NCBI GenBank assembly: GCA_023443865.1 | Contig: JAEZST010000018.1 | Location: forward strand, 248,001-312,000 | Direction of reading: 5' to 3' | Source of the DNA: Spirochaetota bacterium | GTDB taxonomy: Bacteria; Spirochaetota; Spirochaetia; Treponematales; Treponemataceae | Length of the DNA: 64,000 nucleotides | Part shown: one piece after another, positions 17,941-24,776 of the stretch | How positions within the stretch are numbered: the stretch's first letter is position 1 | How the letters are laid out: the number at the start of each line of letters is the position of its first letter | Position numbers and translations under genes: made by a program | Notes under the pieces: generated by a model | The model's database searches: none | Told to the model about the DNA's origin: nothing | Seen by the model: the letters and a program-made list of their open reading frames with translations, nothing else

Positions 17941-18294
17941 GGGGGTGCACCGGTTTCGACTGTGGTGGTCGACGCTTGGGCTGCAGGTGAGGTCAGGTCC
18001 GTCCTCCAAACGAACCAAACCCTATAACTGCCGAAAACAACGACAGTTTCGCTCTCGCTGCGTAAGTAGCAGAGCGCGGAATCCGGGTGCTGCTGCTCCG
18101 AAGCACCCGGAATTCTGACGCCAACCGGAGCTTACCGACTCTTGGGCCGTGACTTGAGGAGGGACGCTTTTTGCGGATACGGAGCCGACGCTTGCGGCGC
18201 TGCCACCGGCTCCCGACAATTACCTCGCGCCGCTAAACCTGTAGACGCCCCTGCCTCGCACTTCAGGACGGGGGTTCGACTCCCCCCATCTCCA
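17941..18294 (+). ncRNA. ssrA: Transfer-messenger RNA (tmRNA)
   Basis: A one-piece tmRNA, which rescues stalled ribosomes and tags the nascent peptide for proteolysis. The 5' end GGGGGTG pairs over 7 bp (with two G-U) with the 3' CATCTCC, and the adjoining CCGGTTTCGAC and the T-arm GGGGTTCGACTCCCC complete the tRNA-like part. The tag frame GCC..GCG followed by TAA (18030-18065) reads AENNDSFALAA, similar to treponemal tags as I recall them. CCA is not encoded: the acceptor is followed by discriminator A and then AAA. A strong promoter lies upstream and a GCCGCC-GAAA-GGCGGC terminator follows at once. Boundaries are from the acceptor-stem pairing. Confidence 0.95.
18030..18065 (+). other. tmRNA tag-peptide reading frame (AENNDSFALAA)
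   Basis: The internal message of the tmRNA: eleven codons from GCC to GCG, then TAA, with a second TAG one base out of frame behind it. The ALAA end is the usual signal for ClpXP and related proteases. The resume codon is inferred as GCC by analogy; it could be one codon off. Confidence 0.85.
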
Positions 18295-18344
18295 AAAACA
18301 AAGCCGCCGAAAGGCGGCTTTTGTTTTGATCCGAGATGGGGGGA
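18276..18344 (+). repeat. 69-bp direct repeat, copy 1 (tmRNA 3' end + terminator)
   Basis: Exactly identical to bases 18455-18523. It contains the last 19 bases of the tmRNA (half T-arm and acceptor), the terminator hairpin, and then GAGATGGGGGGA, which is the near-complement of the tmRNA end. The whole unit can therefore fold as one long hairpin. Such tRNA/tmRNA-end copies are typical of integrase attachment sites, but no integrase is present here. Confidence 0.85.
18303..18328 (+). terminator. tmRNA terminator (copy 1)
   Basis: GCCGCC-GAAA-GGCGGC hairpin followed by TTTTGTTTT. A run of A and C on the other side makes it weakly bidirectional. It is duplicated with the 69-bp repeat. Confidence 0.8.
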
Positions 18345-18454
18345 GCCGAACGGGTGCGAGCGCCGAGCGAAGGCGAGGAAAAGCGGCCAGGGAGGGCCGC
18401 GAAAGTGAGTACCCCGGTCCGGAAGGAAGCCCCAGGAAGGGGCTGAGTGAAGAA
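18345..18454 (+). other. Hairpin-rich spacer between the two 69-bp repeats
   Basis: 110 bases without a plausible gene. Three short hairpins are visible: CGCC/GGCG around 18361, GCGGCC/GGCCGC around 18383-18400 and AGCCCC/GGGGCT around 18428-18443, with purine-rich loops. It may be the core of a small structured repeat element or the scar of an excised or decayed integrative element. Confidence 0.5.
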
Positions 18455-18523
18455 TCGACTCCCCCCATCTCCAAAAACAAAGCCGCCGAAAGGCGGCTTT
18501 TGTTTTGATCCGAGATGGGGGGA
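18455..18523 (+). repeat. 69-bp direct repeat, copy 2
   Basis: A base-for-base copy of 18276-18344, offset by 179 bases. Here the inverted arm continues further: on the minus strand GGGGTTCGATTCCCCCCATCTCG (18511-18533) mirrors the tmRNA T-arm and acceptor with one T-for-C change and lies directly after the stop of the 2H gene. Confidence 0.85.
18472..18507 (-). terminator. Terminator of the 2H phosphoesterase operon (repeat copy 2)
   Basis: GCCGCC-TTTC-GGCGGC followed on the minus strand by TTTGTTTTT. Copy 2 of the repeat thus serves the convergent minus-strand genes, while copy 1 serves the tmRNA. Confidence 0.65.
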
Positions 18524-18533
18524 ATCGAACCCC

Positions 18534-19088
18534 TCAGGGCGCGTACCAACCATTTCGGATATCCCAACGGGTACCGGTTCGCTCGAAAAGCACTATATGG
18601 TCTATGGGAATGCTGACGTCAAGATCGAGGGTATCGAAATGGGACAATGCCTCAGGCACCGCGCCCAACGGAATATCCCGATTCGAGACGGTTAAGTGCG
18701 GCGTGAAGGGGCGCTTATCGCGATGTATCAGGTCTGGGAAGGCCTTGATAACGGCTTCGTATACGCTTTCATGCCACGCGTTCCAACGGGGGTCCGCCAT
18801 AACCCGGACAAAGACCGTCCGTCCCGCGAAGGCCCCAAAACCGCGAAATCGGCCATCGAAGGGCTTTTGACGGTTTATGAAAGCCTCGAGGGCGAGCTCC
18901 AAATCGACTATCCTGCGTTCGTCGGGAAAGGTAAACGGCGGGATCAGCGTTACGTGGGGCGGGGTTTGATGCCCCGACTTACAGCCAAACCGCTCGTTCA
19001 TCCACCTCCTGCACGACGAAACGGTCTCGGCCAACTGACCCGAGACGGTCACCCCGATAAAATGGGTTTGTTCGCACGGTTTGATCAT
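18534..19088 (-). CDS. 2'-5' RNA ligase / 2H phosphoesterase family protein
   Basis: A 184-residue cytoplasmic protein with the two H-x-T motifs of the 2H superfamily: PPHVTLIPPF near residue 44 and FTPHLTVSNRD near 129. Members include ThpR RNA ligase and cyclic phosphodiesterases acting on 2',3' or 2',5' linkages in RNA; which reaction applies here is not clear. It overlaps the upstream unknown gene by 4 bases (ATGA), so the two are translationally coupled. Its stop is immediately followed by the inverted copy of the tmRNA end. Confidence 0.82.
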   Translation of the reverse strand: MIKPCEQTHFIGVTVSGQLAETVSSCRRWMNERFGCKSGHQTPPHVTLIPPFTFPDERRIVDLELALEAFINRQKPFDGRFRGFGAFAGRTVFVRVMADPRWNAWHESVYEAVIKAFPDLIHRDKRPFTPHLTVSNRDIPLGAVPEALSHFDTLDLDVSIPIDHIVLFERTGTRWDIRNGWYAP

Positions 19089-19603
19089 GCCCGGGGCTCC
19101 CGATACCAGGCGAGATCGCGAAAGGCCTTCGAGAATTCGGCGTTTTCCGCCAGGGGGAAAAAGTCAAGCGTCATTGGCTTGTCGTTCTTACCCTTCCAGG
19201 AGATCACGTACCGGTCCTTTCCCCCAAAGCCGAGAAAACGGAGAAGGGCGGCGCATAATCCTGTGGGGTCTTTCGTTCGGCCCGCTTCGAAGCCAACCTG
19301 AACCAGCGATTCGGGAGTAAAGCGCAACAGGATCGGTTCGGGCCGATCGCCGAGCGGTCCCCGCATAAGCGCGGCCATTGCCGATTCCGAGGCGGGCGCG
19401 TAGATGCCCGGAACCCCTTTGTGAATGAATAAAAGCGCCCAGCAACCGAGCGAGAGCTCCACCTTGCCGAGGAGGCTTGGGTCATCCCCCCGCGCGATAG
19501 ACGCGAAGGTATCCCTGCCATACGGCAACTGGCCAAGCGCCTGAATGTCCGGGGTTTCCCCTCCTGGAAGATATGCGGCCTGTTTATCGACTTGAATGCC
19601 CAT
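19085..19603 (-). CDS. Conserved-looking protein of unknown function
   Basis: A 172-residue soluble protein that I do not recognise. There is no signal peptide, membrane segment or known catalytic motif. The composition is ordinary and codon use matches its neighbours, so it is very likely a real gene. It is coupled by an ATGA overlap to the 2H phosphoesterase, suggesting a shared RNA-related task. Upstream TTGACA-17-GATACT ends 9 bases before the ATG with no ribosome site, another nearly leaderless arrangement. Confidence 0.65.
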   Translation of the reverse strand: MGIQVDKQAAYLPGGETPDIQALGQLPYGRDTFASIARGDDPSLLGKVELSLGCWALLFIHKGVPGIYAPASESAMAALMRGPLGDRPEPILLRFTPESLVQVGFEAGRTKDPTGLCAALLRFLGFGGKDRYVISWKGKNDKPMTLDFFPLAENAEFSKAFRDLAWYREPRA

Positions 19604-19612
19604 CGTAGGGCC

Positions 19613-19641
19613 AGTATCGGGGCGCCCCGTATTGTTGTCAA
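19613..19641 (-). promoter_or_regulatory. Sigma-70 promoter, nearly leaderless
   Basis: On the minus strand a perfect TTGACA (19641-19636) and GATACT (19618-19613) are 17 bases apart. Predicted initiation lies about 3 bases before the ATG at 19603, with no Shine-Dalgarno sequence. Confidence 0.55.
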
Positions 19642-19667
19642 GCCGCCCCGCTTCCTCGTCCGGGCAT

Positions 19668-19715
19668 AAAAAAAACCAACGCTCATCCCGCGCTCGCGCG
19701 CCAGATTCGCGTTGG
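19668..19715 (-). terminator. Second terminator behind xylA
   Basis: CCAACGC and GCGTTGG pair around an internal GC-rich hairpin (CGCGC/GCGCG), followed on the minus strand by eight T. It backs up the terminator at 19724-19758. Confidence 0.65.
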
Positions 19716-19723
19716 TCGGTTTG

Positions 19724-19758
19724 AAAAAACGGCGGCAGGCCCGATTTCCGCCGCCGTT
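19724..19758 (-). terminator. First terminator behind xylA
   Basis: ACGGCGGC/GCCGCCGT, an 8-bp perfect stem with T6 on the minus strand, only 9 bases after the xylA stop. Confidence 0.8.
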
Positions 19759-19766
19759 CGATTCCC

Positions 19767-20969
19767 TTACATTCCCAGAAGGGCCTTGTTCGCGGCGAAG
19801 TCGATCTTCGCGTTGGAGGAGGGCGCTTCCAGTACTTTCTTGTAGTCCAGCTTCGCGGCCTGGATGGCCTTCAGGTCGAAGCTCGCGAGGGCTTTCTCGA
19901 TGGAAGCGGACTTCTCGAGGGCGGCCGCGCGAAGGGTATTGAGTTCCTTGTTCGCGGCGAGATCCTCGGCCTTCTTTTCGGCCATGCGATAGCTGTCCAC
20001 GTTATGCTTGATGAAATCCTTGCGGAGCTGGATGCGGTTCGCCTCTCCGGGCGCGGAGTCCGCGCGGAGGAGGTGGTTGTCGAACTCGATGTATCCCTTC
20101 CAGTCGAGTTTTTCGAGGATCCAGAAAACGCTGATCATTTCCTTGATCCCGTCCATACCGGTGAGGATGGGGTTATCGTTGTCGAACTGGCCGGCCTTCT
20201 GGTTTCCGACGTGGAGGAAGGGGAGCTTGCCGGCGTTGATGGCCATGCCCGCCGCGTTGGTCGCGGACAGGTTGGTCATGCCTTCGTGCTGGAGGAGCTC
20301 GGGATTCACGCCCCACATGGACGGATCCTCGAGGCGGCTGATGAGCGCGAGGGCGTGGCCGGTGGTCGCGAGGTACATTTCGCCGCGGGGCTCGTTCGGC
20401 TTGGGCTCGATCGTGCAGTACTTAATCGAGAGCTTGTTTTCCTTGATGTACCGGGTGGCGAGGTTAAGCCCGTTCTCGATGAGCTTGTACACGTTTTTCC
20501 AGTCCACCGCGAACTGGCACTCGAAACCGTCGCGGGCAACCCAGTAGGTGAAGTACTCGGCGCCGAAGAAATTGCCGATGCGCAGGGTGCGCATGACTTT
20601 CTGGGCGGCGAAGGCGCGGATCTCCGGATCGGGGTTGGTCAGGCCGCCGTTGCGGAACAGCCTGTCGCCATGGAGGCTGCAGGTGACCATCTTCATCTTG
20701 AGCCCGGCCTTGTCCATCTTGTCCTTCAGGGCATGGAGGGTCTTATAGGTTTCGCTCGAGGGATCCTGATCGTCCATGGGATTCATGGGATCCCACGAAA
20801 CGATGTCGTCGTCGTGGGTCGAGGTGAAATCGATCAGGCCCTTGCTCTTGGCCTCGCACAGAATGTCGCACGCCTCGAGGGCGGAAACTTCGTCCATCAC
20901 GGGACCGCCGAAGGGGTCGCCGACCGTGCTCCGAACACACCAGAAGGGCATGGAAAGTTGTCTTTTCAT
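19767..20969 (-). CDS. xylA: Xylose isomerase (divergent, class I-like)
   Basis: A 400-residue cytoplasmic enzyme converting D-xylose to D-xylulose. It resembles the shorter actinobacterial-type isomerases: STHDDDIVSWD carries the catalytic His and Asp, IEPKPNEPRG the metal Glu and catalytic Lys, HEGMTNL the second-metal His, FDNDNP the Asp pair and IEFDNH a further Asp. The segment that normally reads H-I-D-L-N-G-Q is H-V-G-N-Q here, two residues shorter, so the usual metal-1 Asp (D245 in Streptomyces numbering) appears absent, and the P-E-x-x-H spacing is one longer. The C-terminal alpha-helical arm (about 320-400) for tetramer packing is present. AAGGAG precedes the ATG. It lies 22 bases behind xylB in one operon. 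Confidence 0.85.
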   Translation of the reverse strand: MKRQLSMPFWCVRSTVGDPFGGPVMDEVSALEACDILCEAKSKGLIDFTSTHDDDIVSWDPMNPMDDQDPSSETYKTLHALKDKMDKAGLKMKMVTCSLHGDRLFRNGGLTNPDPEIRAFAAQKVMRTLRIGNFFGAEYFTYWVARDGFECQFAVDWKNVYKLIENGLNLATRYIKENKLSIKYCTIEPKPNEPRGEMYLATTGHALALISRLEDPSMWGVNPELLQHEGMTNLSATNAAGMAINAGKLPFLHVGNQKAGQFDNDNPILTGMDGIKEMISVFWILEKLDWKGYIEFDNHLLRADSAPGEANRIQLRKDFIKHNVDSYRMAEKKAEDLAANKELNTLRAAALEKSASIEKALASFDLKAIQAAKLDYKKVLEAPSSNAKIDFAANKALLGM

Positions 20970-20991
20970 AGTCTGTCTCCTTAAAGAAAGT

Positions 20992-22479
20992 TTATACGTA
21001 CAAGGGCGCGAGGGCCCCGAGATACCTATTGTATTCCGCGTACGCGCGGTCGTAGGCCGCTACCGCCTGCGGATCGGGCGTAATGCAGTCCGCCTCGTCT
21101 ATGGTGACGTGGGCGTCGGTCAGGTCGGCGATGGCGACCTTTTCTCCCTTGGCGGTCAGGAGGCACCAGAGGGCTTGGATCGCGCCGCCCATTGCCGCGG
21201 CTTCGTCGCTGGTGGGGCGTTTCACCGGCAGGTTCATGATATTGGCTGCCATTTTACGCCATATCGCGCTTTTTGCGCCGCCGCCGATCAGCCGTATCTC
21301 CCTGGCCCTGAACCCCAGCGCCTGGAAGGCCTCTAGGCCGATTCTCATGCCGAAAATGGCCGATTCCATGGCGGCGCGGGCTATGTTCTCGCGGGAGCAG
21401 TTCGCGGCCGTAAGCCCCGTAATGCTTGCCCGTCCGTTCGGCAGGTTCGGGGTTCGCTCGCCGTTGAAGAAGGGCAGGAACACCACGCCGTCCGCGCCGA
21501 TCGGCGCCTTGTCGGCGCATTCGTCGAACTCTTTTACCCCAAGATTGAACAGGGCGCGGGTCTGTTCGGTCGCCACGGTGCAGTTCATGGTGCAAAGGAG
21601 CGGCAAATAGCCGCCTGTGGAAGAATTAAAGCCCGAAAGGCCCCTGATCGGGTCTGAAACGGGACTGTCGGAATAGCCATAGAGGGTTCCGGACGTACCG
21701 AGACTCATGGTGAGGAATCCGTCCCGGACGGTACCGGTGCCGATGGCTCCCATCATGTTGTCCCCGCCGCCGGAGGAAACGGGAATGCCTCCCGGAATGC
21801 CAAAACGGCGCTCCGCATCCCGGGAAACAGTCCCGACGGCGCTGTTCGACTCGATGAGATCGGGAAGGAGACCGATCAAGCCGGGGTCAATCAGGCCGCA
21901 GAGTTTTTTAGACCATTCACGGCGAATGCCGTTGAAGAGCGCGGTGCCCGAGGCGTCCCCGCACTCCATCTTGTACGCTCCCGTCAGGATAAAGTTCAGG
22001 TAATCGTGGGGGAGCATTATATATTTCAGTTTCGCGAACGCTTCGGGGTGGTGCCTTTTCAGCCAAAGGATCTTCGGGGCCGTGAAGCCGGGAAGCATGA
22101 GATTGCACACCTCGGAAATTACCGCGTCGTTGCCGCCCGCCGCCTCGGTCAAAATGGCGCACTCTTCAGCGGTGGACGTATCGTTCCAGAGCTTCACGTT
22201 GTACAGGGCCTTTCCGTCGGCGTCCAGGGGCACGAAACCGTGCTGGTGGCCGGAAATGCCGATTCCGCGGATGGTGGACTTCTGTTCGGCGCTGAACGCC
22301 GCGAAACACGCTTCAAGGGCGGCGTCGTACCATTCGGTCTTCTGCTCCCTGGTTCCGTCATTGCGCGCGATAATATCCACGGGCACCTGCGACCGCGCGA
22401 TAATCTTCTTGTTTTCCCAATCGTAAAGAATGACCTTTACGCTCTGGGTTCCCATGTCTATTCCGGCTACGGTATTCAT
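20992..22479 (-). CDS. xylB: Xylulokinase
   Basis: A 495-residue FGGY-family sugar kinase phosphorylating D-xylulose with ATP. The phosphate-1 motif AGIDMGTQSVK is at the N-terminus, SGHQHGFV and LWNDTSTAEE are the xylulokinase substrate signatures, and SSGGGDNMMGAIGTG and RLIGGGAKSAIWRKMAANI mark the C-terminal ATPase half. The frame extends upstream to 22704, but that part overlaps the AraC gene and lacks homology; the ATG at 22479 has GGGAGG before it. It is the first gene of the xylB-xylA operon, divergent from an AraC-type regulator that probably controls it. Confidence 0.92.
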   Translation of the reverse strand: MNTVAGIDMGTQSVKVILYDWENKKIIARSQVPVDIIARNDGTREQKTEWYDAALEACFAAFSAEQKSTIRGIGISGHQHGFVPLDADGKALYNVKLWNDTSTAEECAILTEAAGGNDAVISEVCNLMLPGFTAPKILWLKRHHPEAFAKLKYIMLPHDYLNFILTGAYKMECGDASGTALFNGIRREWSKKLCGLIDPGLIGLLPDLIESNSAVGTVSRDAERRFGIPGGIPVSSGGGDNMMGAIGTGTVRDGFLTMSLGTSGTLYGYSDSPVSDPIRGLSGFNSSTGGYLPLLCTMNCTVATEQTRALFNLGVKEFDECADKAPIGADGVVFLPFFNGERTPNLPNGRASITGLTAANCSRENIARAAMESAIFGMRIGLEAFQALGFRAREIRLIGGGAKSAIWRKMAANIMNLPVKRPTSDEAAAMGGAIQALWCLLTAKGEKVAIADLTDAHVTIDEADCITPDPQAVAAYDRAYAEYNRYLGALAPLYV

Positions 22480-22506
22480 GCCGATCCTCCCTCTCATTCG
22501 TTTTTG

Positions 22507-22512
22507 AGTATA
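22507..22512 (-). promoter_or_regulatory. -10 box of the xylBA promoter
   Basis: TATACT on the minus strand, about 28 bases before the xylB ATG. No -35 resembling TTGACA lies 16-18 bases upstream, as expected for a promoter that needs an activator such as the divergent AraC protein. Confidence 0.4.
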
Positions 22513-22564
22513 GGGCCCGCTCGTTTCGTTTGGTATGGCGCTAACTGATTTTATATATCTAAAA

Positions 22565-22593
22565 TTGATATTTTCCGGCTTCAGCGGTATATT
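22565..22593 (+). promoter_or_regulatory. Promoter of the araC-type gene (leaderless type)
   Basis: TTGATA (22565-22570) and TATATT (22588-22593) are exactly 17 bases apart. Six bases later comes the GTG start at 22600, exactly where transcription should begin, so the message should be leaderless. Confidence 0.65.
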
Positions 22594-22599
22594 TATGAG

Positions 22600-23469
22600 G
22601 TGAAGATCGTCGATACCGTCCTTGTGTACCGCCTTTCCGGCGGCGACCAGACTTCCTGGCATGGCCGCTATCATGCCCATGGAGCCGCGGATTTTGAACT
22701 CCACTTTTTCCTCGAAGGCTCCGGCAGCTACCAGTGTAACCGCACCCGCTACCCCATATCAGGCGGCCGTCTCTTCCTCTCGGGCCCCCGGGAATTCCAT
22801 TCCATCGCTCCCGAGCCCGGGGGAAGGCCCCTTTCCTGGTACGCGATCCTCTTTACGTTCAGCGATCAGCTTACCGTTCCGGTCAATCCGACGGCCGCGG
22901 CTTCGCTCAATGCCCAGGATGAATTTCTCAGGAAATCCCTGGAGCGGTGCCTTGCGGCCCGCGAAACCGTACTCTCGGTGGACCCCAACTTCCGGTTTCA
23001 GTTTGAGGATCTCCTGCAAATGGCCCGTTCCGCCGAGCCCTCCTTGCGGGAATCCGCGGCGCATCTTTTGCGAAGTTTCCTGTATCGATGGTTCGTCCGC
23101 GCCGCGACGCCCGCGGAAACCCCGTCCGGAAACCGGCATCACGTGGAAAAAGCGCTCGCTTATATGGAAAAATTCGTGCGGGAACGCGTTACGATCGAGG
23201 AGATCGCCAAAAAAATCGGCCTATCCGAAGAGCATTTTATCCGCCTTTTCAGGGATGAAGTGCGAATGACGCCGCATCAATACTTCACCCGACTGAAGGT
23301 GGAGGGCGCTTCCGCCCTTCTTATGTCTACCGATAAATCGGTGGGCGAAATATCAGACTGGTTCGGCTTTGAAAATCAGTTCCATTTTTCCCGCATTTTC
23401 CGGAAATGTACCGGTTTTTCCCCCCTGCAGTACCGAAAAACGTATATCCAAACCGTAGATTTCACTTGA
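22600..23469 (+). CDS. AraC-family transcriptional regulator
   Basis: A 289-residue regulator with an N-terminal cupin-like sugar-sensing domain (about 10-100; H-x-H-x-x-x-E-L-x-F pattern) and a C-terminal pair of helix-turn-helix motifs (about 185-285; ITIEEIAKKIGLSEEHFIRLF-type first helix, EISDWFGFENQFHFSRIF second). It is divergent from xylBA with 120 bases between starts, so it is probably the xylose-responsive activator of that operon. GTG start: an overlapping GAGG is too close to act as a ribosome site, and the promoter places the transcript start on the GTG itself. Confidence 0.88.
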   Translation: MKIVDTVLVYRLSGGDQTSWHGRYHAHGAADFELHFFLEGSGSYQCNRTRYPISGGRLFLSGPREFHSIAPEPGGRPLSWYAILFTFSDQLTVPVNPTAAASLNAQDEFLRKSLERCLAARETVLSVDPNFRFQFEDLLQMARSAEPSLRESAAHLLRSFLYRWFVRAATPAETPSGNRHHVEKALAYMEKFVRERVTIEEIAKKIGLSEEHFIRLFRDEVRMTPHQYFTRLKVEGASALLMSTDKSVGEISDWFGFENQFHFSRIFRKCTGFSPLQYRKTYIQTVDFT

Positions 23470-23502
23470 ATTGGTTTCTTTCGTCATCTATTTACGAACT
23501 CG

Positions 23503-23511
23503 TGCTATACT
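23503..23511 (+). promoter_or_regulatory. Extended -10 promoter of the GH5 gene
   Basis: TGC-TATACT, with no convincing -35. Start near 23518, so the message would carry a leader of roughly 60 bases with ribosome sites before both possible starts. Confidence 0.45.
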
Positions 23512-23575
23512 GTCGTCCGATCAAAATGAAGGAGAGGGAGTGATGGTTTTTTCTGATTCATTTGAAAGGACTCGT

Positions 23576-24625
23576 ATGGCAGGAGCGTCGCGGACGGGTA
23601 AAGCGTTCCTTCTATTCGGGGCCCTGTGCGCCGGTATCGCGGTATTGGTTTCTTGCGGCGGCGGCCATGAGCGGGATACCCGGCTTTCGGTGGATAAGGA
23701 GGGACGAACGGTGGTAGAGCGGTACGGGAACCTCCAGGTGCGCGGTACCGACCTCTGCGCCTCGGACGGAACGCCGGTGCAGCTGCGGGGCATTAGTTCC
23801 CACGGCTTGCAGTATTACGGAAAATACGCGAACCGGGACGTGATCCAATGGCTCAGGGATGACTGGAACGCCCAACTTTGGCGCGCGGCGATGTACCTGG
23901 GCGAGGGGGGCTATCTTTCGAACCGGGTTATCCGCAATCGGGTAAACGACTCGGTAGAGGCCTGTATCGAGCTGGGCATGTACGTTATCGTTGACTGGCA
24001 CGTGCTGAGCGATCATGATCCCTCCCTCCATACCGAGGAAGCCGTCGAGTTCTTTACCGACGCCGCCAGGCGGTGGGGGAACACGCCGAACGTGATCTAC
24101 GAAATATGCAATGAGCCGAACGGCTCCCAGGTGACCTGGTCGGGGAATATCAAGCCCTACGCGGAAACGGTCATTGCGGCCATCCGCGCCATAGACCCCG
24201 ATAACCTCATCTTGGTCGGAACGCCCACGTGGAGCCAAGACGTGGATATCGCCGCAGAAGACCCCCTCGAAATGGGACCGAACATTATGTATTCGCTCCA
24301 TTTCTATGCGGGGAGTCACGGCAAGGAACTGCGGGCAAAGGCCGAAAAAGCGCTGGCCGCCGGTCTCCCCCTTTTCGTGACCGAATGGGGCACCACCCTC
24401 AATACCGGCGGCGGGGATATTTTCCCCAAAGAATCGGGAGAATGGCTCCGCTGGATGCAAAAACGCAATATATCCTGGGTGAATTGGTCCTTGAACAACA
24501 AGGGCGAGGCGTCGAGCCTCCTTAAATACAATGCCGATCGTGACGCCAAGGGAAGATGGCCTCTCTCCGATTTGTCTCCGTCCGGTATCTTTATCCGGAA
24601 GGTATTACGGAATGAGATGAAGTAA
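23576..24625 (+). CDS. Secreted GH5 endoglucanase lipoprotein (cellulase)
   Basis: A 349-residue endo-beta-1,4-glucanase of glycoside hydrolase family 5, closest in look to the bacterial GH5_2 endoglucanases. The catalytic acid is Glu in YEICNEPNG and the nucleophile Glu in LFVTEWGTT. HFYAGSHG, VGTPTWSQDV and ISWVNWSLNNK are family signatures. The N-terminus is a lipoprotein signal (VLVSC lipobox near residue 27 from this start), so the enzyme is anchored outside. I choose the ATG at 23576 (AAGGA 7 bases before); an ATG at 23543 with its own GGAG adds 11 residues. No carbohydrate-binding module is seen. It lies between the xylose genes and the ABC importer. Confidence 0.9.
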   Translation: MAGASRTGKAFLLFGALCAGIAVLVSCGGGHERDTRLSVDKEGRTVVERYGNLQVRGTDLCASDGTPVQLRGISSHGLQYYGKYANRDVIQWLRDDWNAQLWRAAMYLGEGGYLSNRVIRNRVNDSVEACIELGMYVIVDWHVLSDHDPSLHTEEAVEFFTDAARRWGNTPNVIYEICNEPNGSQVTWSGNIKPYAETVIAAIRAIDPDNLILVGTPTWSQDVDIAAEDPLEMGPNIMYSLHFYAGSHGKELRAKAEKALAAGLPLFVTEWGTTLNTGGGDIFPKESGEWLRWMQKRNISWVNWSLNNKGEASSLLKYNADRDAKGRWPLSDLSPSGIFIRKVLRNEMK

Positions 24626-24646
24626 TTCGGGTAAAATTTTGTGAAT

Positions 24647-24658
24647 TTAACCGGTTAA
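24647..24658. promoter_or_regulatory. Operator O1, LacI-family type
   Basis: The perfect 12-bp palindrome TTAACCGGTTAA, upstream of the -35 box. The core AACCGGTT with central CG is typical of LacI-family sites. Confidence 0.65.
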
Positions 24659-24674
24659 GCTGCACATTTTCTAT

Positions 24675-24704
24675 TTGACAGGAACTACGGGCAGGGTTTA
24701 ATCT
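24675..24704 (+). promoter_or_regulatory. Promoter of the ABC sugar-import operon
   Basis: A perfect TTGACA at 24675-24680 with a poor -10 (TTAATC or TAATCT) 17-18 bases on. Transcription should start near 24710, just before operators O2 and O3. Confidence 0.5.
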
Positions 24705-24720
24705 GATCAGCAGAGAAGGT

Positions 24721-24728
24721 AACCGGTT
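24721..24728. promoter_or_regulatory. Operator O2, LacI-family type
   Basis: AACCGGTT, about 10 bases after the predicted transcription start, where a bound repressor would block the polymerase. Confidence 0.6.
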
Positions 24729-24743
24729 GCCGTAACAATTCTG

Positions 24744-24751
24744 CAACCGGT
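24744..24751. promoter_or_regulatory. Operator O3, LacI-family type
   Basis: A third AACCGGTT, 23 bases (about two helical turns) from O2, inside the leader. Flanks differ from O2 but both keep a G/C at the outer position. Confidence 0.6.
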
Positions 24752-24776
24752 TGTCATACAAAGAGAGGAGAAAGGT

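Noticed and set aside
17897..18118. 73-codon frame over the tmRNA
   Set aside because: The region is explained base by base by tmRNA structure and its tag frame.
18276..18523. CRISPR-like direct repeats
   Set aside because: Only two copies, each a terminator and tmRNA end, with one 110-base spacer and no cas genes.
18511..18540. T-arm and acceptor-like sequence on the minus strand, as for a tRNA 3' end
   Set aside because: There is no 5' half: the bases upstream encode the end of the 2H phosphoesterase, so it is an inverted copy of the tmRNA end and not a tRNA gene.
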